DNA from: Enterococcus saigonensis
Lineage (GTDB): Bacteria; Bacillota; Bacilli; Lactobacillales; Enterococcaceae
NCBI RefSeq assembly: GCF_011397115.1
Contig: NZ_AP022823.1
Location: forward strand, 12,009-76,008
Direction of reading: 5' to 3'
Length of the DNA: 64,000 nucleotides
The notes under the pieces are model-generated. The model had not been told where the DNA came from. It ran no database searches and saw nothing but the letters and a program-made list of their open reading frames with translations. A program made the position numbers and the translations under genes. Every line of letters begins with the position of its first letter. Within the stretch, counting starts at the first letter, position 1. Below are positions 52,624-61,792 of the stretch, piece after piece.

Positions 52624-54237
52624 TTAAGCGCCTTCTACCATATCACGGCGTTTGTATCCTAAATAGCCGACAAATAAGAAGACGATACTGATAACAGTAA
52701 TTACTGCAAAAATCGTTCCATCAAATTCTTCCATCGGTAAGCGTGGAATCCAACTTTGAATCGCCGTTTTTGAGAACCAATCCGGCAAATCTAAGATTCC
52801 GCCGAAATAATTCAAAGCAAAGGAATAGCCTAGATAAGCATAGATTACTTTTCCAAATTTTGGCAACCAGCCTAACGCTAAAGCAGCCAAACCAATATAA
52901 AATAAGATGGAAGGGAGAAAATTGTATCCAGCAGCTAAGAAATCGGTCAGATCCATAGTCGATTCATTTTTCATCGCAGAAATCGCCGTTCCACCTAATC
53001 CCGCTGATGCTAAGCCAATGCCTACGACTCCAGCAAAAATAGCTAAAAATATCGTTGTCCAATATAATTGGCCTCGCGTAATCTTCGTTACATACAGTTG
53101 ACTCAGATGCAGTCTTGTTTCTTCTGCAAATAATTTATTGACCACCGCGATTGGCAAGATTGTGACTAATCCAATCATTACCATCATGATCGTTGCCGTA
53201 AAGGATTCTTCAATGGAAACGCCAGATTGAGTGAACATTTGTTTCATCAGTTCATTTCCGCCAAGAAAGACTTGCATGTCTCCATAAATGGAGCCATACG
53301 CAGCTCCCATAACCACAAATGCGATCAGCCAACCAATCATTACTCCTTTATTAATCTTGAAAAACAAACCAGGTACAGAAAGTAGTGATTTCTTCGCCGT
53401 CGCACGTCCTTCTCGTTCAGGAAGATAACCTGCGCCCATGTCGCGATGTTCTTCCAACACAAACGCAAGTACGGTAAAAACAAGACTAAAAATCAAAGCA
53501 AATAATAATGGTAGCCAGTTATTTTTTGTGAAAGGATAGGTCAAGTAAATCCATCCCATTGGATTGAACATTGATAGATCAAGATTAGACACATCTGTTC
53601 CAGCGCGCACGATATACAAAAGTCCTATAAGACTTAATGTCGAGCCGGTTGCTCCAGTAGAAGTCGCCATAATCTGCGACATCACAAGTGCCAATACACC
53701 ACCGATAATTCCCGCCAATGCAATTGATCCTCCGAACAAGAAAGCTCCTTCGGCATCAATCGTTTTTACACCAAAACTCATCATGAGTCCGCCGATTAAA
53801 AGACCTAATAAAAGATTGATCAACAGCATCTCACTGATAACAGCTAATGAATTGGCTTGTCGTCCTACTCGAAATGAGCGAACCAATTCAGTCAAACCTA
53901 ATTCTTCTTCTTTTCGCGTGTGGCTCACCACATGAAGTGCTGAGATAATCATTGCGAACAATCCGCAAAACAGCAACATCTCTTGAGCATACATCGCTCC
54001 TAAAGTATAATCCGTACCTATTTTGATTGGTGTAGGTCCAACCATCGAGATCATCGCTGGATTTTGCATCGTTTCAAACATCCCTAAAAGACCTTGTCCT
54101 TTAGCAATCTCTTCAAATGCTGGTACATATGCTCCTGAGAACAAACCCAAACCTAAAACCCAAACAATTATTTTTTTCCAATCGCGTTTCACGTATTGAA
54201 TGAACAATACGTTCCAACGCGCAAATTTTTCATTCAT
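52624..54237 (-). CDS. narB: ABC exporter permease, NarB-like (polyether ionophore resistance)
   Basis: A 537-residue permease with about twelve membrane segments, in two similar halves. It belongs to the TnrB-like group of polyketide/ionophore exporters. Together with the ATPase gene 23 bp upstream and a divergent TetR gene it matches the organisation of the enterococcal narAB operon, linked to lowered susceptibility to narasin, salinomycin and maduramicin. The name is from memory of that organisation and sizes, so the exact allele needs confirmation. Start and ribosome site (GGAGGAAAAG) are good. Confidence 0.75.
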   Translation of the reverse strand: MNEKFARWNVLFIQYVKRDWKKIIVWVLGLGLFSGAYVPAFEEIAKGQGLLGMFETMQNPAMISMVGPTPIKIGTDYTLGAMYAQEMLLFCGLFAMIISALHVVSHTRKEEELGLTELVRSFRVGRQANSLAVISEMLLINLLLGLLIGGLMMSFGVKTIDAEGAFLFGGSIALAGIIGGVLALVMSQIMATSTGATGSTLSLIGLLYIVRAGTDVSNLDLSMFNPMGWIYLTYPFTKNNWLPLLFALIFSLVFTVLAFVLEEHRDMGAGYLPEREGRATAKKSLLSVPGLFFKINKGVMIGWLIAFVVMGAAYGSIYGDMQVFLGGNELMKQMFTQSGVSIEESFTATIMMVMIGLVTILPIAVVNKLFAEETRLHLSQLYVTKITRGQLYWTTIFLAIFAGVVGIGLASAGLGGTAISAMKNESTMDLTDFLAAGYNFLPSILFYIGLAALALGWLPKFGKVIYAYLGYSFALNYFGGILDLPDWFSKTAIQSWIPRLPMEEFDGTIFAVITVISIVFLFVGYLGYKRRDMVEGA

Positions 54238-54260
54238 TTTCTTTTCCTCCGTTCCGACAA

Positions 54261-55142
54261 TCAGCCTTCGTAGTGACGCATGAATAAATCTTCGAGCGTT
54301 GGCGGTACAGATTCGATTTTTATCACACCTAATTTGGTTGCCTCGGTCAGAATCGTATTCATCGCTTCATTGTCAGCAGAAAAAGTTGCTTTGCCGTCTT
54401 TTTGAACAAAATCATGCACGCCAGAGAGCGTCGCAAGTTTCTCAATATCGCCTTTTGTCACCAATGTAACTGTTGAGCGAGTCAAATGACGCAATTCATC
54501 TAATGTACCTGTTTCAACTACTTCTCCACGTCGAATGATTGCTACTTTATCTGCTAATCGTTCAACTTCACTTAAAATATGTGAAGATAATAGAATCGCT
54601 TTGCCATCATTTTTGATTTTTTCTACTTCTTCTTGGAATACTGCTTCCATCAATGGATCTAGTCCTGAAGTCGGTTCATCTAAAATATACAGATCAGATT
54701 CAACTGAAAGTGCAGCAATCAAACCGACTTTTTGACGATTTCCTTTAGAGTAACCTTTGGCTTTTTTCTTTGGATCAAGTTCAAATCGTTTGATTAAATA
54801 ATCACGCTTTGCTTTGCTCCCGCCGCCATGAAGTTTGATAAATAGATCAATGATCTCTCCACCAGTCAGGCTGCCCCAAAGAGCAACATCCCCAGGAACA
54901 TACGAAATTCGTTTATGGATTTCTAGACTATCTTTCCAAACATCTTTTCCGAATATTTGGACATCTCCTTCGTCTTGGTTGATGATTCCTAGCAGTGTAC
55001 GAATCGTCGTTGACTTTCCTGCTCCATTTGGTCCGATAAAACCAACAACTTCACCGGCGTTTACTGTGAATGAGACATCTTTCAACGCCTGGAATTTACC
55101 AAATTTTTTTTGCAAGCCTTGTACTTTTACAATTTCTGTCAT
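54261..55142 (-). CDS. narA: ABC exporter ATP-binding protein, NarA-like
   Basis: A 293-residue nucleotide-binding protein with Walker A GPNGAGKST, a signature-region YSKGNRQKVGLI, Walker B LYILDEPTSGLDP and the switch His in LLSSHILSEV. A C-terminal domain of about 70 residues is typical of drug-exporter ATPases. The ATG at 55142 (MTEIVKVQGLQKKFG) follows GGGAG; the longer frame to 55322 would lie in the divergent promoter. It pairs with the permease downstream. Confidence 0.78.
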   Translation of the reverse strand: MTEIVKVQGLQKKFGKFQALKDVSFTVNAGEVVGFIGPNGAGKSTTIRTLLGIINQDEGDVQIFGKDVWKDSLEIHKRISYVPGDVALWGSLTGGEIIDLFIKLHGGGSKAKRDYLIKRFELDPKKKAKGYSKGNRQKVGLIAALSVESDLYILDEPTSGLDPLMEAVFQEEVEKIKNDGKAILLSSHILSEVERLADKVAIIRRGEVVETGTLDELRHLTRSTVTLVTKGDIEKLATLSGVHDFVQKDGKATFSADNEAMNTILTEATKLGVIKIESVPPTLEDLFMRHYEG

Positions 55143-55226
55143 GGTACATAACTCCCTTTTCTTTTGACATGATTTTATAACGAGCTTTCCAGTCTGAACA
55201 AAACGCACCTTTTTTATGAACCAATA

Positions 55227-55394
55227 CAATACGTATCGTTCATAAAATACCCCTTTATACTTTGTTTCAAACCAAAGTTCTTTTACAGCTCCAATAATAT
55301 TCTTTTTTATTTTAACAGTCAATAAAAATAATTTTAAATTTAAACCTATGATTCCATTGTTAGTTCGTATTATTTCCTATATAATATATACGAA
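55227..55394. promoter_or_regulatory. Divergent nar/tetR promoter region
   Basis: For tetR, TTGTTA (55357-55362) and TATAAT (55380-55385) are spaced by 17 bp. TTCGTAT and ATACGAA (55364-55370, 55388-55394) form an inverted repeat around the -10 box. Towards narA, ATGAAC/GTTCAT arms surround CAATACGTATCG. These are likely TetR operators. Confidence 0.65.
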
Positions 55395-55452
55395 GCTATT
55401 TTTGAACTATGATAAACAAAAAGTTCTTTTTTATAGAAAGTAGGTATTTTTA

Positions 55453-56049
55453 ATGGATGGTTTTGAACGAAGAACAGAAGAAAAAAAGAAAAAAGTTTTA
55501 CGAGCTGCTTTTGATCTGATGAATACAGATACGGGAATCGAGAATTTAACGATCGATGCCGTAGCCAAAAAGGCCAATGTAGGAAAAACTTCTATTTTTA
55601 AATATTTTGGCAGCAAAGAAAAGCTCATTCATGAAGTCTTTATCCGGTCAATGGATGAAATGGGGGAAAAAGCTAAAAAAATCATGGAGAAAAATGCATC
55701 ATTTGAAGAAACTTTGATCGCCATGAGTCAAAATAAAATCGATTACCTCGAAAAAATCAATAAACAATTTTACCTAGATTTAATGAGCTATTACACTAAA
55801 AAAGAAGACAGCGGCTTTACCCGAATGATGGAAGCTTATACAAAGCAAAGTTTTGGCATTATGTTGGATTTATTCCATCGCGGGCGTAAAGAAGGAAAAG
55901 TCGATTTAAAATATTCAGATGAATTTTTGATGTTGTATTTTCAAGCCATGATCGAAGGCATCTCTAATCCGCAGATTTATGAGAAAATCCTGCCTTATAC
56001 AGCGGAATGGACTGAGCTGTTGGTAAAAGGAATCGCTCCGAGACAATAG
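55453..56049 (+). CDS. TetR-family regulator of the nar-like transporter
   Basis: A 198-residue TetR repressor. The N-terminal HTH is seen in LTIDAVAKKANVGKTSIFKYFGSKEKLIHEVF and the rest is a helical ligand-binding domain. It is divergent from the ABC transporter operon with 310 bp between, so it probably represses that operon and itself. The ligand may be an ionophore (inference). Confidence 0.88.
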   Translation: MDGFERRTEEKKKKVLRAAFDLMNTDTGIENLTIDAVAKKANVGKTSIFKYFGSKEKLIHEVFIRSMDEMGEKAKKIMEKNASFEETLIAMSQNKIDYLEKINKQFYLDLMSYYTKKEDSGFTRMMEAYTKQSFGIMLDLFHRGRKEGKVDLKYSDEFLMLYFQAMIEGISNPQIYEKILPYTAEWTELLVKGIAPRQ

Positions 56050-56227
56050 TTTTACGAACAACAAAAGAAGAAATACTCGCCGAATCCACAAAAAAATAAA
56101 ATGTATGCATACAAATCAGAATCGATTCATCTGCTAGGTGTATTTGAGATACATATTCACAACTAAAATGTGATGCAATTGTCTCAGAGACAGCCGCTTC
56201 TCACAGATTGATCGTAGTCGGCTTCTT
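56050..56227. other. Intergenic stretch, nothing recognised
   Basis: Apart from a weak AGCCG/CGGCT hairpin with T-run near 56188-56229 that may end the tetR transcript, no feature is supported. Confidence 0.4.
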
Positions 56228-56622
56228 TTTTTGTAATCTTTAGGGGCTTTATACCAAGCATATTTTTTAGGTGAATATCGGAATTCTAGGGCTTTTATAT
56301 CTTCTTTATATGGTTTTGTATTACCTGTTAGTCATATAAATGTTCCTACTACTTCGATTGCTACGCCGTCCATTTTTAGATTGAACAATTTATTAATAAT
56401 ATCCTTAAACTGTTCGGGTGTTTCTGTTGTTTCTTTGGTGTAAGTTTCACCGTCTTTATTCTTATGAGTGTTTTTAAGTTTGCTAAACAGTTCGTCATAT
56501 TCATTGTTCAAAGTTTTCATTTCTTCTTCATTCCCTCCACAATCGGGGTGTAACTTCAAAGCTAACTTTTTGTAGGCTTTTTTCAATTCTTCCAATGTTT
56601 CAACGTTTTTAATGTATTTCAT
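56228..56622 (-). pseudogene. J-domain gene paralogue with nonsense codon and lost 3' end
   Basis: The first 96 residues match the J-domain protein at 49875-50372 almost exactly. A TGA replaces the TGG of GTFIWLTG, and beyond it the frame continues as LTGNTKPYKEDIKALEF and FRYSPKKYAWYKAP until homology stops near 56228. The nonsense and truncation make it a pseudogene, although the J domain itself (HPDCGGN) would still be made. Confidence 0.85.
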
Positions 56623-56676
56623 TTTTATCATTCCTTTTCTTTTTGATTTTTGGCTTTTTGACAACCATTTTTGTTA

Positions 56677-56700
56677 GGCGTTTGAGGAAATGTTTTTATA
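56677..56700. other. Empty site corresponding to foldback elements
   Basis: Here GCGTTTGAGGAA is followed directly by ATGTTTTTATAAA, joining the left flank seen at 51281-51290 to the right flank seen at 51598-51608. The 307 bp between the two TGAGGAA repeats at element 2 are missing. Confidence 0.85.
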
Positions 56701-56748
56701 AAAAAAGAGTAGTTACCGTTTTTTGGTAACTACTCTTTTCCTTTTTTA
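56701..56748 (-). terminator. zeta terminator
   Basis: AAAAGAGTAGTTACC / GGTAACTACTCTTTT hairpin with a T-run downstream of the zeta stop codon. Confidence 0.9.
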
Positions 56749-56752
56749 AGGT

Positions 56753-57546
56753 TTAAATACCTGGAAGTTTAGGTGTTTTGGGTATTGGTGGTGTAGGTGG
56801 CTGCAAGCTTTCCATTTTTTGTTGAATTGCTTTAAATTCAGGGGTTTCTTGGTGTTGATTTTGAACCATTTTTTGCTCTATTCTCTCCAAAGTCGGTTGA
56901 ATTTCTTTCCCTGATACTTTACGATTTAATTCTCTTTCTAAGGTCTCTTTCGGACTAATGGAAGGCGTTTCTAAGCTTGAATAGAGTTTCACTCCTTCTC
57001 TATTGTAAAGCCTTATATCGCTAAATAAGCCCGTTTTATGAAGGGTTTCTAAATTGGTCGGTAAGTTTTTGACAACAATATCATGCGCTTGTTTTGGTGT
57101 TGCCCTGGCTGTCATTGGATCATCTGCATACATAGTTTCATACCGTTCAATTGTTCCTAAATATGAGTTGATTTTAGGTACTGCCATGACATACATTTTT
57201 GTTTCATAATCTTTGGCTTGAAGCATTGTTGCGGTTTGAATAGGAACGTCTGTTGTTCGTCCTGTACCTTCAATCACTAAATTATACCCTTTATCTCTCA
57301 AACGGCTTATGATCGCTTCTGTCATGCGATTAGAATAAGGGGTAACGTATTTTACTACGTCTTTTTCATAAAGTTTCACTAGTTCATCAAAATTAGGGTG
57401 CTGTTGTTTGAACGTATCATTATCAATGATAACAACATTTCCTTGTGTCTCTTCGGAAATTGCCGATCGCAAACTAGTTTTACCTGATCCTGGTTGCCCA
57501 CCAAGTAAAAAAGCGGTTGGCGATTCAACCGCTAGTCTATTTTTAG
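56753..57546 (-). pseudogene. zeta toxin, 3' part (interrupted by composite transposon)
   Basis: Encodes zeta from residue 25 or so to the end: the Walker A motif GQPGSGKTS, IIDNDTFKQQHPNFDEL and the PPTPPIPKTPKLPGI tail. Zeta kinases phosphorylate UDP-N-acetylglucosamine and poison cell-wall synthesis. Joining this part with 63082-63159 across the 8-bp duplication restores an intact 287-residue gene. An out-of-transposon start (TTG or ATG in the IS end, MSLSETLQQNP...) could give a product lacking the first helix. Confidence 0.92.
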
Positions 57547-58354
57547 GGTTCTGTTGCAAAGTTTCCGATAAGCTCATTTTGAGGTAAAATAATTGAAAAA
57601 GATAGCTTGGAGGAATGAAGATGACTCAGTTCAAAGGAAAACAATTTCAAAAAGACGTGATTATCGTAGCCGTCGGCTACTATCTTCGGTACAACCTGAG
57701 TTATCGTGAAGTGCAGGAAATTCTGTATGACCGAGGAATTCACGTTTGTCACACCACAATTTACCGTTGGGTGCAAAAATACGGAAAGATTCTTTATCAA
57801 ATTTGGAAAAAGAAAAACAAACAGTCCTTTTATTCATGGAAAATGGACGAGACTTATATCAAAATTAAAGGAAAGTGGCATTATTTATATCGCGCTATCG
57901 ATGTAGATGGCTTAACCTTAGATATCTGGTTACGGAAAAAGCGCGACACACAGGCTGCGTATGCTTTTCTAAAACGACTGAAGAACCAGTTTGGAGAACC
58001 AAAGGTTCTAGTAACGGATAAAGCACCCTCTATTAAGAGTGCCTTCAGAAAGCTTCAGAAAAATGGACTGTATATAACAACAGAACATCGAACAATCAAG
58101 TATCTGAATAATCTGATTGAACAAGACCATCGTCCAATTAAGCGAAGAAACAAATTTTACCAAAGTTTGCGAACAGCCTCAACCACGATTAAAGGCATGG
58201 AAGCGATTCGAGGAATTTATAAAAAAAGCCGAAAAGAAGGGTCTCTTTTTGGCTTTTCCGTCTGTACAGAAATCAAAGGACTATTAGGAATCCCTGCTTA
58301 AATAAGAATCATCTTGAAAAACTAATGACCTTTTTGAGACTTTGCAACAGAACC
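57547..58354 (+). mobile_element. IS1216: IS1216, left copy, 808 bp
   Basis: Ends GGTTCTGTTGCAAAGTTT and GACTTTGCAACAGAACC form terminal repeats around an intact transposase gene. Confidence 0.95.
57621..58301 (+). CDS. tnp: IS1216 transposase (left copy)
   Basis: A 226-residue IS6-family transposase, MTQFKGKQFQKDVIIVAVGY, with KMDETYIKIKG, VTDKAPSIKSAF and EQDHRPIKRR. Residue 56 region reads WVQKYGKIL where the right copy has WVQEYGKIL; otherwise the two copies are identical. GGAGGAATGAAG precedes the ATG at 57621. Confidence 0.95.
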   Translation: MTQFKGKQFQKDVIIVAVGYYLRYNLSYREVQEILYDRGIHVCHTTIYRWVQKYGKILYQIWKKKNKQSFYSWKMDETYIKIKGKWHYLYRAIDVDGLTLDIWLRKKRDTQAAYAFLKRLKNQFGEPKVLVTDKAPSIKSAFRKLQKNGLYITTEHRTIKYLNNLIEQDHRPIKRRNKFYQSLRTASTTIKGMEAIRGIYKKSRKEGSLFGFSVCTEIKGLLGIPA

Positions 58355-58376
58355 CATTGGTTTGTGTAAACGCAAA

Positions 58377-58411
58377 GAAACGGCGGCTCTGAAAATCAAA
58401 GCCACCGTTTC
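58377..58411 (-). terminator. Terminator of bcrABD
   Basis: AAACGGTGGCT / AGCCGCCGTTT stem below bcrD, close to the IS1216 end. Confidence 0.65.
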
Positions 58412-58508
58412 ATAGGCGTGAAAATATGTCTGCTGTACGACGGCTTTTTTCTTTTGCCGTCGTGCGGCAGATTATTGCTTATGGAATTGTTTTTCTATCA
58501 CATTACTG

Positions 58509-59336
58509 TTATAAGTACAACAAGTATACCAAGATACCAAGCACAATTCGATACCAACCAAACACCTTAAAATCATGTTTTTTGATAAAGTTCATTAGGA
58601 ATTTAATTACTAAGACAGATACCGCAAATGCCACAGCCATACCGAGAACAAGAGCGAGCAGTTCTGCACTTGTAAAATCAAACCCGAATTTTAACAGCTT
58701 AAAAGCACTTGCTCCAAGCATAGTAGGTACTGCGAGGAAAAAAGTAAACTCTGCTGCTGCCACTCGTGAAACTCCTATGAGTAAAGCACCTATAATCGTT
58801 GCTCCCGACCGTGATGTGCCGGGTATAAGTGATAACACTTGAAATGCCCCTATCAAGATTGCTGTTTTATAGCTGATGTCAGAAAGTGCCATAGTAGTAG
58901 GAGTACGCTTTTTATTCCAATTTTCTATGAGAATGAATAACAAACCATAAAAGATTAACATGATTGAAATCACAATGGGGGTTTGGAGGTAAGCATCCAA
59001 ATAATCATCAAATAAAATCCCCATAATACCTGACGGTATACAAGCCACTGCAACCTTGAACCACAACGAGAAAGTATCCTTTTTAACAAGTGGCTGCGAT
59101 TTATCCTTTAGCTGAAATGGAAACATCTTGTTCCAAAACATTACAACCACTGCGAGTATAGCTCCAAGTTGAATAACAACAAAAAACATTTCTTTAAATG
59201 CTTCGCTCATATTAAGTGTGATAAATTTGTCCGCAAGAATCATATGTCCTGTGCTGCTGATAGGTAGCCACTCAGTAATACCCTCAACAATTCCAAGAAA
59301 AATAACTTTTAAAATTTCTATAAAATCAAGTACCAT
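58509..59336 (-). CDS. bcrD: Undecaprenyl-diphosphatase BcrD (UppP family)
   Basis: A 275-residue membrane phosphatase with the UppP motifs GIVEGITEWLPISSTGH near residues 15-31 and PGTSRSGAT near residues 168-176. It recycles undecaprenyl pyrophosphate, the target of bacitracin, and so supports resistance given by the BcrAB exporter. Its start overlaps the bcrB stop (TAATG). It is third in the bcrABD operon. Confidence 0.94.
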   Translation of the reverse strand: MVLDFIEILKVIFLGIVEGITEWLPISSTGHMILADKFITLNMSEAFKEMFFVVIQLGAILAVVVMFWNKMFPFQLKDKSQPLVKKDTFSLWFKVAVACIPSGIMGILFDDYLDAYLQTPIVISIMLIFYGLLFILIENWNKKRTPTTMALSDISYKTAILIGAFQVLSLIPGTSRSGATIIGALLIGVSRVAAAEFTFFLAVPTMLGASAFKLLKFGFDFTSAELLALVLGMAVAFAVSVLVIKFLMNFIKKHDFKVFGWYRIVLGILVYLLYL

Positions 59337-60085
59337 TATTTCAAATCCTCCTTTTTAAAATGATGAAAGGTCATAAGAAAACCAACTGCTGATACAAGAA
59401 TAATAATAGATACAGACAGCAGTGTAGGATAGCCGGTACTCTGAAGTTTACCCTGCACCAAGAAATAGGTGGCTGTCCACGGATACAACGCTCCCCATTC
59501 TTGATTTGAAAGTGCGGCACTTCCCATGACAATCACGGCAGAGCCAATCATCGGGGCGACAAATCCTTTTGTTTTCATAGCAACAAACACAAAAGGAGAA
59601 ACTGTTAAAAACATCAGGATACTGCCAAACAAAAACTTGGGGAGCCATACTATTGCCACTAGTAAGCTATATCCCTCCAATGTAAAGACAGCGTGATATA
59701 GCCCACAAGCGATAAATATACCTGCCCATGTTACAAGGGTGAGCATAACAATCCAAAGAAGCAGGGTGCAAAATTTTCCAATTAATAGTTTTGTCCTTGA
59801 AATGGGTATGGGCAATATGGTTTTGAGTGTGCTTTCTGTGTACTCTCTGCTAAACAAGTAAGCTGCAATTGCCACATATATCATAATGTTTACCAGCAGC
59901 ATGATATACAGTACACTGTCGCTGTATATGTCAGACAAGGTAAAGATAATCTCCGGCTTATCAAAATGTGTTTGCAAGGCTTCTATTAACATCAAAAGTG
60001 GGGTAGATAATACCCCTGCCACACTAATTAGCACCATTTTTGAACGCTTTAGTTTTAATAATTCACAAGAAATAAGATTAAGCAA
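59336..60085 (-). CDS. bcrB: Bacitracin ABC exporter permease BcrB
   Basis: A 249-residue permease with about six membrane helices (for example LYIMLLVNIMIYVAIAAYLF). It partners BcrA. The likely start is a TTG at 60085, 8 bp after GGAGGTGG, within the last codons of bcrA; an in-frame TTG at 60100 is less well placed. Overlap with both neighbours shows a tightly coupled operon. Confidence 0.92.
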   Translation of the reverse strand: MLNLISCELLKLKRSKMVLISVAGVLSTPLLMLIEALQTHFDKPEIIFTLSDIYSDSVLYIMLLVNIMIYVAIAAYLFSREYTESTLKTILPIPISRTKLLIGKFCTLLLWIVMLTLVTWAGIFIACGLYHAVFTLEGYSLLVAIVWLPKFLFGSILMFLTVSPFVFVAMKTKGFVAPMIGSAVIVMGSAALSNQEWGALYPWTATYFLVQGKLQSTGYPTLLSVSIIILVSAVGFLMTFHHFKKEDLK

Positions 60086-60995
60086 TACCGCCACCTCCAA
60101 TCAGTTTAGAAAAGTAGTCCTCTAAGTTTTCCTCACTATCATCTATCCTTGTCACGAGCAGTCCATTTCGTGCAAATTCTCGATTGATTTCTCCAACACT
60201 TTGGCTAAAGTCATAAATTCTCACCGTACCGTCCTGCACTGTAAAATCCGTCATGTGGTAGTGGCTTTCTAAAATCTTTCCAGCTATCTCACTGTCAGAT
60301 AAATCAAATTGAATGTATTTTCGATTCCTTTTGTGAAGCTCGGATATATTCACTTCCTCTACTAAATGCCCCTCGTGCATAACGCCGATAATATCTGCTA
60401 TCTGTTCAATCTCGCTTAAAACATGGCTTGAGATAAAAATGGTAATGCCATGATTGTGACTAAGTTCAGATAAAAATGAGCGTATTTCAACTATTCCAAT
60501 GGGGTCAAGTCCGTTAATCGGTTCGTCAAGTATTAAAAGCTCCGGCTCGTGCATAATGGCGGCGGCAATACCAAGCCGTTGCTTCATTCCGAGGGAATAA
60601 TCGGAAAAGACTTTTCTTTTCTCTTTATGCAGCCCCACAACTTCAAGAGCTTTTTCTACTCCACTTTTAGATACTCCCCCTCGCAGTTTAGCGAGAATTT
60701 GCAAATTCTCATACCCTGTTAAATTACTGTAAAATCCCGGTGTTTCGATAATAGAGCCTACTTTGCTATAAAGGGTATGGATATTTTCCTTATAGTTTGT
60801 GCCAAACAAGCGTACCGTTCCATCCGTTGGGAGAGCAAGCTGCAACATCATTTTCATTGCTGTGGTTTTGCCTGCTCCGTTTCTGCCGAGCAAACCATAA
60901 ATTTTGCCCGTTGGCACATGAAGATTGACCTTATCGACAACGGTGGCTGTTCCGTATCGCTTCGTAAGATTTTCTGTTTCAATGATATAATCCAT
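60078..60995 (-). CDS. bcrA: Bacitracin ABC exporter ATP-binding protein BcrA
   Basis: A 305-residue ATPase with Walker A GRNGAGKTTAM, signature YSLGMKQRLGIA, Walker B LLILDEPINGLDP and switch His in FISSHVLSE. The ATG at 60995 (MDYIIETENLTKRYG) follows AAAGGA. It is the first gene of bcrABD, expressed from a promoter controlled by BcrR, whose operators lie at 61107-61147. Confidence 0.94.
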   Translation of the reverse strand: MDYIIETENLTKRYGTATVVDKVNLHVPTGKIYGLLGRNGAGKTTAMKMMLQLALPTDGTVRLFGTNYKENIHTLYSKVGSIIETPGFYSNLTGYENLQILAKLRGGVSKSGVEKALEVVGLHKEKRKVFSDYSLGMKQRLGIAAAIMHEPELLILDEPINGLDPIGIVEIRSFLSELSHNHGITIFISSHVLSEIEQIADIIGVMHEGHLVEEVNISELHKRNRKYIQFDLSDSEIAGKILESHYHMTDFTVQDGTVRIYDFSQSVGEINREFARNGLLVTRIDDSEENLEDYFSKLIGGGGIA

Positions 60996-61106
60996 ATTTG
61001 ATTTTCCTTTCCGTTGGTTGCTGTTCTTGTTTTCACTGACCACAATTTTATTATCACAGGAGCTATATCAAAAGCCAAGAAACCTACCGTCACATCGCCT
61101 ACATCT

Positions 61107-61121
61107 ATCATGTCAACATGA
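61107..61121. promoter_or_regulatory. BcrR operator site, proximal
   Basis: GACATGATAGATGTA on the minus strand is GACA-N7-TGTA, one mismatch from the published BcrR site GACA-N7-TGTC. Confidence 0.7.
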
Positions 61122-61132
61122 AAAAAAGCCCC

Positions 61133-61147
61133 GACACTTATCGTGTC
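61133..61147. promoter_or_regulatory. BcrR operator site, distal, inside a terminator
   Basis: GACACTTATCGTGTC is a perfect GACA-N7-TGTC site. On the minus strand it forms the stem tip of GCTCTGACAC/GTGTCGGGGC followed by TTTTTTT, so it also looks like the bcrR terminator. Confidence 0.8.
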
Positions 61148-61177
61148 AGAGCCTATTTCAAGGGATTTATATCGTTT

Positions 61178-61792
61178 TTACTTTGTTCCGTTCTGCTTAA
61201 TCCAAACAACTATTTTTGCGACAAACAGCAGAAACATAAGTGCTGTTATATATGGTTCTCTTGCTGCTGCTAAGAAACAGATAGCCAAAGCAGTGAGTCC
61301 AAGGGAGCATTTTGTAGCAATGCCGCCCCATGTTTCTTTATCTAAATGGGTAAGTATTATTTTAGCAATCCCTATTACAATCAAGGCGGCAAAAGCACTC
61401 CAGTAGACTGCAAGATTGAATGGTGTGGTGGCTGTAAATGATAGTAGATTGACCGCATAAACATAACCGCCAACAGAGTTTCCATATAACGGAAGAAATA
61501 TAAACGCAACTGCCATCATATCCAATATTCCATAAATATAGTTGTAAATCTTTTTCAAGTTGGAACGATTTTCAGTTTCGGCAAGTGTAATCAGTTCTTC
61601 GCCCGATAGTAGTTCATCTATGGTCACAGAAAAGAATTTAGAAATACACTTGAGCGACTCAATGTTAGGGTAACCCTTGCCGCTTTCCCATTTTGAAATG
61701 GCTGTTCTTGATACATATAATTGCTCCGCAAGTTGTTCCTGCGTTAAGTTCTTTCCAGTCCTAAGCTGTTGTAGCTTTTCATTAAATTCCAT
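61178..61792 (-). CDS. bcrR: BcrR, membrane-bound bacitracin sensor and activator
   Basis: A 204-residue one-component regulator. The N-terminal XRE HTH (LTQEQLAEQLYVSRTAISKWESG, residues 17-39) binds the bcrA promoter, and the C-terminal half has four membrane helices that sense bacitracin. The family activates bcrABD on bacitracin exposure. Its start overlaps the preceding small HTH gene by 11 bp. Transcription is separate from bcrABD. Confidence 0.94.
   Translation of the reverse strand: MEFNEKLQQLRTGKNLTQEQLAEQLYVSRTAISKWESGKGYPNIESLKCISKFFSVTIDELLSGEELITLAETENRSNLKKIYNYIYGILDMMAVAFIFLPLYGNSVGGYVYAVNLLSFTATTPFNLAVYWSAFAALIVIGIAKIILTHLDKETWGGIATKCSLGLTALAICFLAAAREPYITALMFLLFVAKIVVWIKQNGTK

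Noticed and set aside
55143..55322. N-terminal 60-codon extension of the NarA-like ATPase
   Set aside because: It runs through the divergent promoter region, has no family similarity, and a good site precedes the internal ATG.
57543..57800. Long minus-strand frame across IS1216 (and its twin at 62108-62527)
   Set aside because: It is the antisense shadow of the transposase gene and has no ribosome binding site.
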